A stretch of 31,120 bases of DNA, taken from positions 1-31,120 of the forward strand of contig CP070627.1 in the NCBI GenBank assembly GCA_020355945.1, in the 5' to 3' direction. The stretch's first letter is position 1. Each line of letters begins with the position of its first letter. The notes under the pieces are model-generated. The model saw only the letters and a list, made by a program, of their open reading frames with translations. It ran no database searches and was not told the DNA's origin. Positions 8,917 through 15,673 of the stretch are shown piece by piece. The position numbers and the translations under genes are program-made. This DNA comes from Candidatus Aminicenantota bacterium (GTDB lineage: Bacteria; Acidobacteriota; Aminicenantia; UBA2199).

Positions 8917-10896
8917 ATGTCATTGATAGGGGTTATATCTACAGATTTTATTCGGTTTAGTTCAACCGAAACCACTTCTGATGTGCTTCAAGAAGTCCGG
9001 ACCCTGGCCCCCAAATATATTGTCGTATACCATGTTGATCCAAATGGTGTCGGATCCCACTACGTATTTGGTCATGATGACTTCATCGACCATTTTCAGC
9101 CAGGTTCATTTTACGATACTGGTTCGCTCCGGGAAAGTCTTCGACTTGAAAATAAACCACCCGCAGCAACAGTACCCCCGGAAGATGTGTCCCTGGCAAA
9201 TAACAATGACATTGTCGTTGAAAAAAACACGGTTGTAGGAGTCGTTGAAGTTGACCCCGGGATCAAGGAGGCCTTCTCTGTGCGAGGGTTAAAAAGCACA
9301 TATCCGGTAAATCATAATATAATTTCTCCGGTACGTACGAAAGATTTCTTCATTGAAGCCGAGTTTCCTGAAGAAATTATCATTGGCAAAGAAGCTTCTT
9401 TAGTGGTAACTTTATTCTCTCCTGATTGGGCCACTTTGAAGAAGGCGATTAATCGGTTGTCTTTAGATCAAACACAGCCTTTAATCGTGATTGTCCGTAC
9501 AGAGAAATTCATTCTCACGGACCAGCGGGAATGCAAACTATCTATTCCAGGTCCCCGTCATGCGGTCAGTTGCCGATTTGAGCTTGCGGCTCAAAGTCTC
9601 GGAGGTGGTCGCATCGAGGTTAGGCTGTATCAGGGGTCCTCACAGGTGGGTGAGATAATTTTAAAGCCGAAAATTGTCCTGGAAAGTCCCCATCCTATCG
9701 GTATGCTCACACGTTCCCATCAATTGGAACCGATATTACGGGAACCAATGCCTGACCTGGAGATCCGGATTTTTGACCGAACACTCAATGGCAAAGGAAC
9801 CATCCAATTTGAACTAACAGCCGCACCTGACAGCACCCTAGATTTCTATCATACACCTTTCCCTATGACAATACTGGATTGCGACCCCAAAGCATATCAT
9901 AATCGTCTCTTCGAGATTATTGAAGATACTCCCCTGTTGGACACAGAAGACATCAAAGCCATAGATTTGGAACTGCGAAATATTGGGAGGAAATTATTTG
10001 ATGTTTTGTTTCCAAAAGAGCTAAAGGAGGTCTTTTTGCATCACAGTTCTCAAATAAGATCAATACAGGTGCTTTCCGGGGAACCCTATATTCCATGGGA
10101 AATGGTCCTTTTACCTAAGGGTAAAGGGTTACCAGAGGACAAATTTCTCTGCGAACAATTTATTTTCACTCGTTGGTTGGAGGGCAAGCGCCCACCATCT
10201 AAAATTTATCTCAAGAAACTACGATATATTATCCCCATCTATAAAAAACCCGAATTAGCCCTCCCCATGACAAAAAAAGAATGCCAGCTATTGGAAAAGC
10301 TTGCCCATAAATATTCTCTTGATATTAAACCTATTCCTGCCAATCGACTTGCAGTCTTGCAAACCTTACGAAATGAAAGCTTTGATGTTTTGCATTTCTC
10401 CGGTCATGGCTCTTTTGACGTTGAAAATACCGATACTTCAATCTTGCTCCTGGAGAGTAAATTGGTAAATTTGGGGAACAATGAAAAAAGTGAGATTTTA
10501 CAAAAACTTCACTCTATAAACGCAACCGCATTAGCAGCCAATCCTCAACGCCGAAACCCACTTATCTTTCTCAATGCGTGTCAAACAGGGCGCAGTGCAT
10601 TTTCATTAACAGGTATTGGAGGTTGGGCAGTTGAGTTTATTCGGGCGGGAGCCGGTGTATTCGTGGGTTCACATTGGTCCATCGGGGACCATGCAGCATT
10701 TGTTTTTGCACAAACCTTCTATAATAAACTGTGTGCTGGGGAAACCGTAGGTGAAAGCACACTTGCGGCAAGACTGGAGGTTAAAGAAAAAGCCGGTAAC
10801 CCGACATGGTTGGCATACACTGTATTTGCACATCCATTGGCTACGATAACCCACGTCGATTCACCTGGTTTTGGTGGCGAATTGGGGCGCATGTGA
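8917..10896 (+). CDS. CHAT-domain protease with N-terminal accessory domains
   Basis: The 659-residue protein starts at ATG 8917 behind a very strong GGGAGGTG ribosome binding site. The C-terminal part (about 330-640) is a CHAT peptidase domain with catalytic His497 in H-F-S-G-H-G and Cys555 in L-N-A-C-Q-T-G, then a GVFVGSHWSIGDHAAFVFA stretch typical of the fold's end. The N-terminal 110 residues alternate short strands and a helix and may be a small ligand-binding module. Residues about 125-260 are strand-rich and look like an Ig-like beta-sandwich. I cannot name either with confidence. There are no TPRs, unlike its upstream neighbour. The two CHAT genes are probably one operon, which suggests a regulator/effector protease pair or a proteolytic cascade; that is inference. 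No signal peptide is seen. Confidence 0.9.
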   Translation: MSLIGVISTDFIRFSSTETTSDVLQEVRTLAPKYIVVYHVDPNGVGSHYVFGHDDFIDHFQPGSFYDTGSLRESLRLENKPPAATVPPEDVSLANNNDIVVEKNTVVGVVEVDPGIKEAFSVRGLKSTYPVNHNIISPVRTKDFFIEAEFPEEIIIGKEASLVVTLFSPDWATLKKAINRLSLDQTQPLIVIVRTEKFILTDQRECKLSIPGPRHAVSCRFELAAQSLGGGRIEVRLYQGSSQVGEIILKPKIVLESPHPIGMLTRSHQLEPILREPMPDLEIRIFDRTLNGKGTIQFELTAAPDSTLDFYHTPFPMTILDCDPKAYHNRLFEIIEDTPLLDTEDIKAIDLELRNIGRKLFDVLFPKELKEVFLHHSSQIRSIQVLSGEPYIPWEMVLLPKGKGLPEDKFLCEQFIFTRWLEGKRPPSKIYLKKLRYIIPIYKKPELALPMTKKECQLLEKLAHKYSLDIKPIPANRLAVLQTLRNESFDVLHFSGHGSFDVENTDTSILLLESKLVNLGNNEKSEILQKLHSINATALAANPQRRNPLIFLNACQTGRSAFSLTGIGGWAVEFIRAGAGVFVGSHWSIGDHAAFVFAQTFYNKLCAGETVGESTLAARLEVKEKAGNPTWLAYTVFAHPLATITHVDSPGFGGELGRM

Positions 10897-10900
10897 GGCA

Positions 10901-10929
10901 TTGACAATTCCTATGGGGTATATTATTAT
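10901..10929 (+). promoter_or_regulatory. Promoter of the signal peptidase gene
   Basis: A perfect TTGACA (10901-10906), a 17-bp spacer and TATTAT (10924-10929, 5 of 6) begin four bases after the stop of the second CHAT gene. The signal peptidase gene therefore very likely has its own start and need not depend on the CHAT operon. Confidence 0.65.
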
Positions 10930-10994
10930 AGAATATTAAAAGATAAGGCCTGGTATTAAAATGAAAGAAGAGGTATTATAAGTGGAGGTAAGAA

Positions 10995-11879
10995 ATGCCA
11001 GCTAAAAAAATAAAGAAAGCGGATAAAAGTAAGAAAGAAAAGAAAAAAAAGAAACCAAGAGAAGTCAGCATTCTCAGGGAGTATGGAGAGATGATCATCG
11101 AAGTGTTGGTATTTGTATTTTTTATCAATGCTTTTCTTCTCCAAAGTCAGACTATCCCCACCCCTTCCATGAAAGACACAATGCTGATCGGGGATCATCT
11201 GTTGGTGGACAAAATGGCCTATGCATCGTTCCTGGGACCATGGGATAAATTTCTCTTCCCCCGGGTAACGATTGAGCGTGGAATGATTGTTACCTTTAAA
11301 GGGCCTACTGAAATGGAAAAAGACTATGTAAAACGAGTAATCGCTTTACCGGGAGAAACCATTAGAGTTAAGAATAAACAAGTGTATATCAATGGCAAAG
11401 CACTGGCGGAACCTTATGTTTATTATGAAGGAGGATATCGCGAGGAACTCGGGGATAATTTTCCTTTAAATAGCCCACGCAAGCCCATCGATGCCTTAGG
11501 GAAAACTAAGGGTTACCTGCCTTTTTATGCTTTGGATAAGTATGAGCGTCTTGATCAGAAACGAACGGTTGAATTGTGCGAGCGCTTTAAAGGCTGTGTG
11601 GTCCGGGATGAAAGCGGGGAACGGGTGTTTAAAATACCGGAAGGGCATTATTTTTGTATGGGTGATAACAGGGATCACAGCTATGATTCCAGGTTCTGGG
11701 GCCCTTTACCCCAGGAGTACATTATTGGAAGGCCCTGGCGAATCTATTGGTCTTTTGAATCCAGCACCGAGGAATATTTAACACCTGGCGTTTTCCATAA
11801 AATCAAAGATTTCTTTAAAACCATCATTAATTTTATCCCTAAAACCAGGTGGAAGCGGATGTTTAAAAAGTTCGAATAA
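10995..11879 (+). CDS. lepB: Signal peptidase I
   Basis: The 294-residue membrane serine peptidase removes signal peptides from exported proteins. A very basic cytoplasmic N-terminus (residues 1-28, mostly Lys) precedes one transmembrane helix at about 33-50. The family boxes follow in order: TIPTPSMKDTM with catalytic Ser58, the box with catalytic Lys113 in Y-V-K-R-V followed by I-A-L-P-G-E, and GDNRDHSYDSRFWG at 223-236. The insertion between boxes D and E (about 140-210) is somewhat long. The ATG at 10995 follows GGAGGT with good spacing. The size and motifs are those of a functional enzyme. A GC-rich hairpin follows the stop directly. The window holds several exported proteins that would be substrates. 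Confidence 0.96.
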   Translation: MPAKKIKKADKSKKEKKKKKPREVSILREYGEMIIEVLVFVFFINAFLLQSQTIPTPSMKDTMLIGDHLLVDKMAYASFLGPWDKFLFPRVTIERGMIVTFKGPTEMEKDYVKRVIALPGETIRVKNKQVYINGKALAEPYVYYEGGYREELGDNFPLNSPRKPIDALGKTKGYLPFYALDKYERLDQKRTVELCERFKGCVVRDESGERVFKIPEGHYFCMGDNRDHSYDSRFWGPLPQEYIIGRPWRIYWSFESSTEEYLTPGVFHKIKDFFKTIINFIPKTRWKRMFKKFE

Positions 11880-11880
11880 A

Positions 11881-11895
11881 CCCCTCGGCGAGGGG
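11881..11895 (+). terminator. Possible terminator hairpin after lepB
   Basis: CCCCTC-GGC-GAGGGG is a perfect 6-bp stem with a 3-nt loop starting right after the lepB stop codon. No run of T follows, so intrinsic termination is uncertain; it may instead protect the mRNA 3' end. Confidence 0.4.
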
Positions 11896-12001
11896 GACCT
11901 ATATGCTGCGCAATTCGGTGGTGTCGGTTTTCATTCGTTTCCGTGTGAGGGCGCGGCACCATGGAAACCTGCTATTTAAATTAGCCACAAAGTTACACAA
12001 A

Positions 12002-12068
12002 GCGGGCGGCGCCCGCAGCCCAAGAAGGCCCTAACGGGCCATCTTTCGGCGCACTGATTTGTGCGCCG
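12002..12068. other. Cluster of three perfect GC-rich hairpins in a convergent intergenic region
   Basis: Within the 374-bp gap between two convergent genes lie three consecutive inverted repeats: GCGGGC/GCCCGC (12002-12016, 3-nt loop), GGCCC/GGGCC (12027-12040, 4-nt loop) and CGGCGCAC/GTGCGCCG (12047-12068, 6-nt loop). No T-tract follows. The cluster could be a bidirectional transcription end, a REP-like element or part of a structured RNA. The rest of the gap holds only the short tandem repeat described separately. Confidence 0.4.
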
Positions 12069-12220
12069 GGAATTAATCCTTGTCAAAAAAACAAAAAGTT
12101 GACGGATAGTACTACAAAAGGTTTTATAAAAAATCAATCCATGGTGCTTTTCTTTTCACTACTGACCAATGGCTAATGACCAATGACAGCTCTAATAAGC
12201 TCCTCCTTACTGATTCATTG

Positions 12221-12265
12221 GTCTACTACCTACTACCTACTACCTACTACTTACTACTTACTTAG
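12221..12265. repeat. Heptanucleotide tandem repeat (CTACTAC-type)
   Basis: About six imperfect copies of a 7-bp unit, CTACTAC drifting to TTACTAC and TTACTTA, run up to and across the stop codon of the S9 peptidase gene (stop at 12254-12256 on the minus strand). Slippage here could alter the end of that protein by a few residues. Confidence 0.7.
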
Positions 12266-14329
12266 ACCTATCCCATACAGGTCGCTGATATCCAGTGGTG
12301 GCATGGGGCCGTTGAGGGGTCTTTTATTCATTACATACCAATCGTACCACTGCAAGACCCTGTATAAGAAATCAATCCGTGCGGGTTGTTTCCTGTTGCT
12401 GTGTCCTTCACCGGGATACTGCACCAAACGTACGGCCGGGTGATTGTTCATTTTCAACCGGCGGTAAAATTCCAGACTTTGGGACGGATGCACACGGGTA
12501 TCATCAGTACCCCCTAAAATAAGCACGGCTGTTTTACTTTGATAGGCCCAGTAGATGGGACTTCGTTTTAAAAAGAAATCCCAGTTGTTTTCCAGGGGGT
12601 CTTTCATATGTACATAGAGGTCTTCATAAGGGATATCCGTGGTTCCTCGTTTGCTGATCAGGTCGCTAATGCCCACAGACATACAGACGGCCCTGATGTA
12701 TTTAGTATAAAACGAGGCAAACCAGGCAGCAGCATATCCGCCGTAAGAACCACCTCCTAATCCCACCCGTTCAAGGTCTGCAATTCCTTTTTTAATTAAG
12801 AAATCAATACCGTCGGCGATGTCGTCAAACTCTTTTCCAGCCGGGTCTTTGAAACCCACCAGGGCAAATTTAACCCCATACCCGGTACTGGCACGGTAAT
12901 TGGGATAAAACACGGCATAACCCTTTCCGGCCAGTACCTGGCCGGGCCTGGAGTAACTGGTGAGCCAACTGTTGGAGTAATGACTTTCAGGTCCACCATG
13001 GACGATTACTACCAGCGGGTATTTCTGTCCTTCCTGGTAATCCACCGGGTAGATTAAAAGACCTTCGATTTCCCAATTATCCCTGGATTGGTAGCGGATA
13101 ATTTCTTGTTTTCCCAATTTCCGTTGGGCTAACCAGGGATTTAAGTTGGTCAGTTGTTTGACCTGTTTTTGTCCCGGTTTCCAGTAAAAGAGCTCCCCGG
13201 GAATGTGGGGGGCGCTTCCCACAAAAGCGGCATACTTGAAATCTTTAGTAAAGCTGGCTTTTCTGAAAGTGATGCCTGTGGTTTTCGAATCCAGGATAAT
13301 TTTACGTTTACCACCGGCTGCCGGGACCAGGCTGAGGCCAGGCCATACCCCTTCCCCGGCATAATACAAAATAGTCTTTGGGTCTTTCCACACCGCCCAC
13401 TTGACATGACCGCGAAACCCAGGAACGGTAAGATTTACCTGTTTTTTTGTTTTAATATCAATGACAAATACCTGGCTCACTTCATGGTCTTTTCGCTCCA
13501 ATGCGGCGGTATAAACTATTTTGGAAGCATCAGGACTGAATTGGTATTTTCCAAGTTTCCCCGGGTTATCCGTCAATTGTTCTATTTTTTGGGTTTTAAT
13601 GTCCAGCAGGTAAATCTTTTGAAACATATACCGGTGGTCCACTAAATTTTTTGGAGAAATTGCAGCGGCAATGGTCTTTCCATCCGGGCTGAACTCAAAA
13701 TTCCAGGCTGTTTTGTCCTTTGTAAGCTGCCGGGTTTTGTCTTTTTTATCAAGATCGATCATATAGAGGTTTTTATGTTTAAAATCTTCTTCATAAAAAA
13801 TGAATTCATATCCTTTTTCTTTTAATTTTTTTTCTTTTATGGTTTTAGGAGTTTCTGCGATATAGGCGATTTTATTTTGTTGGGGATGCCATTGAAAGTC
13901 GCTGACATTGGTTTGTGAATGGGTGATTTGGATTGCTTCTCCGCCGTCGATGGGAATCATCCACACTTGAGTTTGTGCCTTGTCTCCTCGTTTGGTGAGA
14001 AAGGCCAGTCTGGAGCTGTCCGGGCTCCAGCGCAGGGTTCTTATGGACACCTTACCTATGATAAAGGGTTTTATTTTTTGAGTTTGTGTAGAAATGACGA
14101 AGAGTTCGCGGTAATAGCTGCCGGGTTTATCATTGGGGGGGCGGTTTTGTCTAACCGTATAGGCGATCCACTGCCCATCCGGGCTGATCCGGGCTTCATC
14201 GCAGTATTGTGTTTTTAATACGTCTTTGGCTGTAAAGGTTTCACCTGGGCTGCTGCCAAATTGAGCCATTGAAAACAGGAAGATGATGCTAAAAAGCACC
14301 GGGATGTGGTGTTGTATTTTCTTTTTCAT
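12254..14329 (-). CDS. Secreted S9 family peptidase (prolyl oligopeptidase / acylaminoacyl-peptidase type)
   Basis: About 692 residues; numbering here is from the first ATG at 14332. The protein has a signal peptide (basic start, hydrophobic 11-24), an N-terminal beta-propeller of TolB/PD40-like repeats (blocks such as RISPDGQWIAY, RWSPDSSRLAF, EFSPDGKTIAA, QFSPDASKIVY) to about residue 400, and a C-terminal alpha/beta-hydrolase domain. The catalytic triad is visible: Ser529 in G-G-G-S-Y-G-G-Y, Asp610/611 in G-G-T-D-D-T-R-V, His644 in G-E-G-H-S-N. The oxyanion-side motif VIVHGGPESHY is also present. It should cleave short peptides in the periplasm or outside the cell. GGAGG sits only 2 nt before the first of two adjacent ATGs, so the second (14329) is the likelier start. 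A promoter lies at 14348-14376. The gene is monocistronic and convergent with lepB. Confidence 0.93.
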   Translation of the reverse strand: MKKKIQHHIPVLFSIIFLFSMAQFGSSPGETFTAKDVLKTQYCDEARISPDGQWIAYTVRQNRPPNDKPGSYYRELFVISTQTQKIKPFIIGKVSIRTLRWSPDSSRLAFLTKRGDKAQTQVWMIPIDGGEAIQITHSQTNVSDFQWHPQQNKIAYIAETPKTIKEKKLKEKGYEFIFYEEDFKHKNLYMIDLDKKDKTRQLTKDKTAWNFEFSPDGKTIAAAISPKNLVDHRYMFQKIYLLDIKTQKIEQLTDNPGKLGKYQFSPDASKIVYTAALERKDHEVSQVFVIDIKTKKQVNLTVPGFRGHVKWAVWKDPKTILYYAGEGVWPGLSLVPAAGGKRKIILDSKTTGITFRKASFTKDFKYAAFVGSAPHIPGELFYWKPGQKQVKQLTNLNPWLAQRKLGKQEIIRYQSRDNWEIEGLLIYPVDYQEGQKYPLVVIVHGGPESHYSNSWLTSYSRPGQVLAGKGYAVFYPNYRASTGYGVKFALVGFKDPAGKEFDDIADGIDFLIKKGIADLERVGLGGGSYGGYAAAWFASFYTKYIRAVCMSVGISDLISKRGTTDIPYEDLYVHMKDPLENNWDFFLKRSPIYWAYQSKTAVLILGGTDDTRVHPSQSLEFYRRLKMNNHPAVRLVQYPGEGHSNRKQPARIDFLYRVLQWYDWYVMNKRPLNGPMPPLDISDLYGIGLSK

Positions 14330-14347
14330 CATAACCTCCAGTCTGAA

Positions 14348-14376
14348 ATGATAACAGAGTTTCCGGGAGAATTCAA
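14348..14376 (-). promoter_or_regulatory. Promoter of the S9 peptidase gene
   Basis: On the minus strand TTGAAT (14376-14371), a 17-bp spacer and TATCAT (14353-14348) precede the ATG by about 18 nt. The elements match consensus at 4 and 5 of 6 positions. Confidence 0.45.
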
Positions 14377-14440
14377 TAATTACTTACTTATGTCATAAAT
14401 TCTAAGCTTGAGACACCTCGCCCTTTCTTGTTAGTAAAAA

Positions 14441-14662
14441 ATTTTTGCGGGGTCCAGGGGCGGTTTTTATAAAAAGAGCCCCTGGCCGCCGGAGGCGAAG
14501 AACGCAGTGCTTTGGGAGATTATATAAAGTACTAAAAGAATGCGGATGGTCGGTGGTATAGTTTTTTAAGCTCTTGAGTTACCGCCCATTCGTGATACGC
14601 GTACGGCCTACTGGGAGATTGACCGGGCGAAATGCTTTTGATTACTCCGTCCGGCATAAAGT
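14441..14662 (+). repeat. Dispersed structured intergenic repeat, copy A
   Basis: This 222-bp element is shared with 22181-22401 (inverted) and 30963-31120 (direct, cut by the window end). Parts in order: a T5-GCGGGG start; a stem CCAGGGGC/GCCCCTGG enclosing a TTTTT/AAAAA inner stem; a GCCGCCGGAGGC block; a variable linker of about 35 bp; a long hairpin at 14541-14593; the palindrome TACGCGTA; and a final stem CCGGGCG/CGTCCGG. It fills most of the 490-bp gap between the S9 peptidase and the small-peptide gene. There is no coding sense. It may be a structured RNA, a REP/MITE-like element or an mRNA 3'-end element. Confidence 0.8.
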
Positions 14663-14703
14663 GCTGAAATAAGTCAAAATTTTTTATTCTTAAGTCAGAA
14701 GCA

Positions 14704-14787
14704 CTAGGGAATTATTTCTTTGCATCCGATTGATTTCAGATACTCTGTGGCTTGTTTAAGTTTCTCATCCAACCTGGATGAACGGCA
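14704..14787 (-). pseudogene. Possible remnant of a nucleotidyltransferase (MNT-type) gene
   Basis: On the minus strand an open stretch without a usable ATG reads R-L-D-E-K-L-K-Q-A-T-E-Y-L-K-S-I-G-C-K-E-I-I-P then stop. This resembles the start of minimal nucleotidyltransferases, where E-Y-L-K-x-x-G-x-K-E-I leads to the L-F-G-S active-site motif. The stop comes exactly where that motif should begin, so at most this is a dead fragment. The match is short and from memory. Confidence 0.25.
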
Positions 14788-14823
14788 TGGTGCTTTCTTT
14801 GATGTCGATGGTGGAGGAGCTAG

Positions 14824-15000
14824 TTAGCAATTAAGTGGCTCTCCGTAGCAGCCATCGGGCTGCAATGTACCTTGATACCCGCCTCCCTTGCCCGGGAGTT
14901 TAGCCATACTATCAACTGAAATGAAATTTAGAATCGAAAGTGTAATGCCCAACATCATCGAAATAATCATTATCAATTTTAAAATCTTTCTCATGTCCAT
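14824..15000 (-). CDS. Small secreted Cys-containing peptide (NVEALA-like position and layout)
   Basis: A 58-residue product if started at ATG 15000 (14994 is also possible; an ATG at 15015 overlaps the -10 box and is unlikely). A hydrophobic export helix at about 6-28 is followed by an S-V-D-S-M-A-K-L-P-G-K-G-G-G junction and a 17-residue tail, YQGTLQPDGCYGEPLNC, with two Cys six residues apart. It lies downstream of a secreted beta-propeller and a CxxC thioredoxin-like protein on the same strand. That layout recalls Bacteroidetes loci in which small NVEALA-type secreted peptides sit beside six-bladed beta-propeller proteins. The two Cys could form a disulfide made by the neighbour. No homologue is recognised with certainty; it could also be a RiPP-like precursor. 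Confidence 0.6.
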   Translation of the reverse strand: MDMRKILKLIMIISMMLGITLSILNFISVDSMAKLPGKGGGYQGTLQPDGCYGEPLNC

Positions 15001-15006
15001 GTGTAA

Positions 15007-15035
15007 AATATACATGATTTTGTAAATTTTGTCAA
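15007..15035 (-). promoter_or_regulatory. Promoter giving a leaderless start for the small peptide
   Basis: On the minus strand a perfect TTGACA (15035-15030), a 17-bp spacer and TATATT (15012-15007) place the predicted transcription start at about 15000, exactly on the A of an ATG. No ribosome binding site is present. The arrangement argues for a leaderless mRNA and for the 58-residue form of the peptide. Confidence 0.55.
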
Positions 15036-15151
15036 ACTTGATTTAGTCTCGATAACGTTTACTTTTGGAAATGAAAACATTAATATCAGCGGTATTTGTT
15101 TTCAGCTATGATCCAAAATAGAAATTTTATTATTAATTTGCTGAAGCTGAA

Positions 15152-15673
15152 TTATCTCCTCTCAATAACAGGAGAATGTTCTTTCTTAGAAGAAGGATAT
15201 AATTTCTTATATATAGATACAAGGAAATTTCGCAAATAAGGCCTTTGACTCTGGATGTCAGGTAAAACAAAAATGATTTTTCCTGCTGGAGAAACCCCAA
15301 AAAGCGTTGGTGTGTCCCATGGCAAATACTTTTTGTATTTTTGGTAACAATACAGTGGGAATGATTCGCCTATCAACCGTCTCAACCCCAGCTCATCTTT
15401 TAATTCCTCTTCCGGTACAATTCCGGCAGCACAAAATTGTGAAGGTAATGTATTTAAAACCTCTACCATCTCCACCACGCATGGTTGGCAATCATTTTTT
15501 TTAAAAAATATGAACAAATAAAGGGGCGGATCGTCGGTTTTTTGCTTTAAGCTTTCAGGGATAGGAAAATGATGGAAAACCATTTTATGTTGCTGCTTGT
15601 AAATAACACTTCCTAAAAACAATATGACAACCCCCAACATACCTACAATGTACTTCCTCATGTTTAAATGCAT
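15152..15673 (-). CDS. Membrane-anchored thioredoxin-like protein with CQPC motif
   Basis: The 173-residue protein has an N-terminal transmembrane or signal-anchor helix (about 7-24) and then a thioredoxin-fold domain: strand LYLFIFFKK, the redox motif C-Q-P-C at 62-65, and a D-T-P-T-L-F-G segment carrying the conserved cis-Pro loop, followed by a GKIIFVLPD strand. It probably works on the outer face of the cytoplasmic membrane, reducing or forming disulfides. Its ATG shares one base with the stop codon of the upstream beta-propeller gene (TAATG), so the two are translationally coupled. The small peptide with two Cys encoded downstream is a plausible substrate (inference). Family assignment to TlpA/thioredoxin-like proteins is good; the partner is unproven. 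Confidence 0.82.
   Translation of the reverse strand: MHLNMRKYIVGMLGVVILFLGSVIYKQQHKMVFHHFPIPESLKQKTDDPPLYLFIFFKKNDCQPCVVEMVEVLNTLPSQFCAAGIVPEEELKDELGLRRLIGESFPLYCYQKYKKYLPWDTPTLFGVSPAGKIIFVLPDIQSQRPYLRNFLVSIYKKLYPSSKKEHSPVIERR

Noticed and set aside
3194..10896. Type III-E CRISPR (Csx29-like) or gasdermin locus
   Set aside because: No repeat array, Cas gene or gasdermin-like small hydrophobic protein is visible near the CHAT genes.
11903..12034. 43-codon Arg-rich ORF from an ATG after the lepB hairpin
   Set aside because: It runs through the hairpin cluster, has low-complexity basic composition and no recognisable protein features; its only ribosome-binding-like bases are part of the hairpin stem.
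13154..13645. 163-codon plus-strand ORF
   Set aside because: It is antisense to the S9 peptidase gene, whose family motifs are intact.
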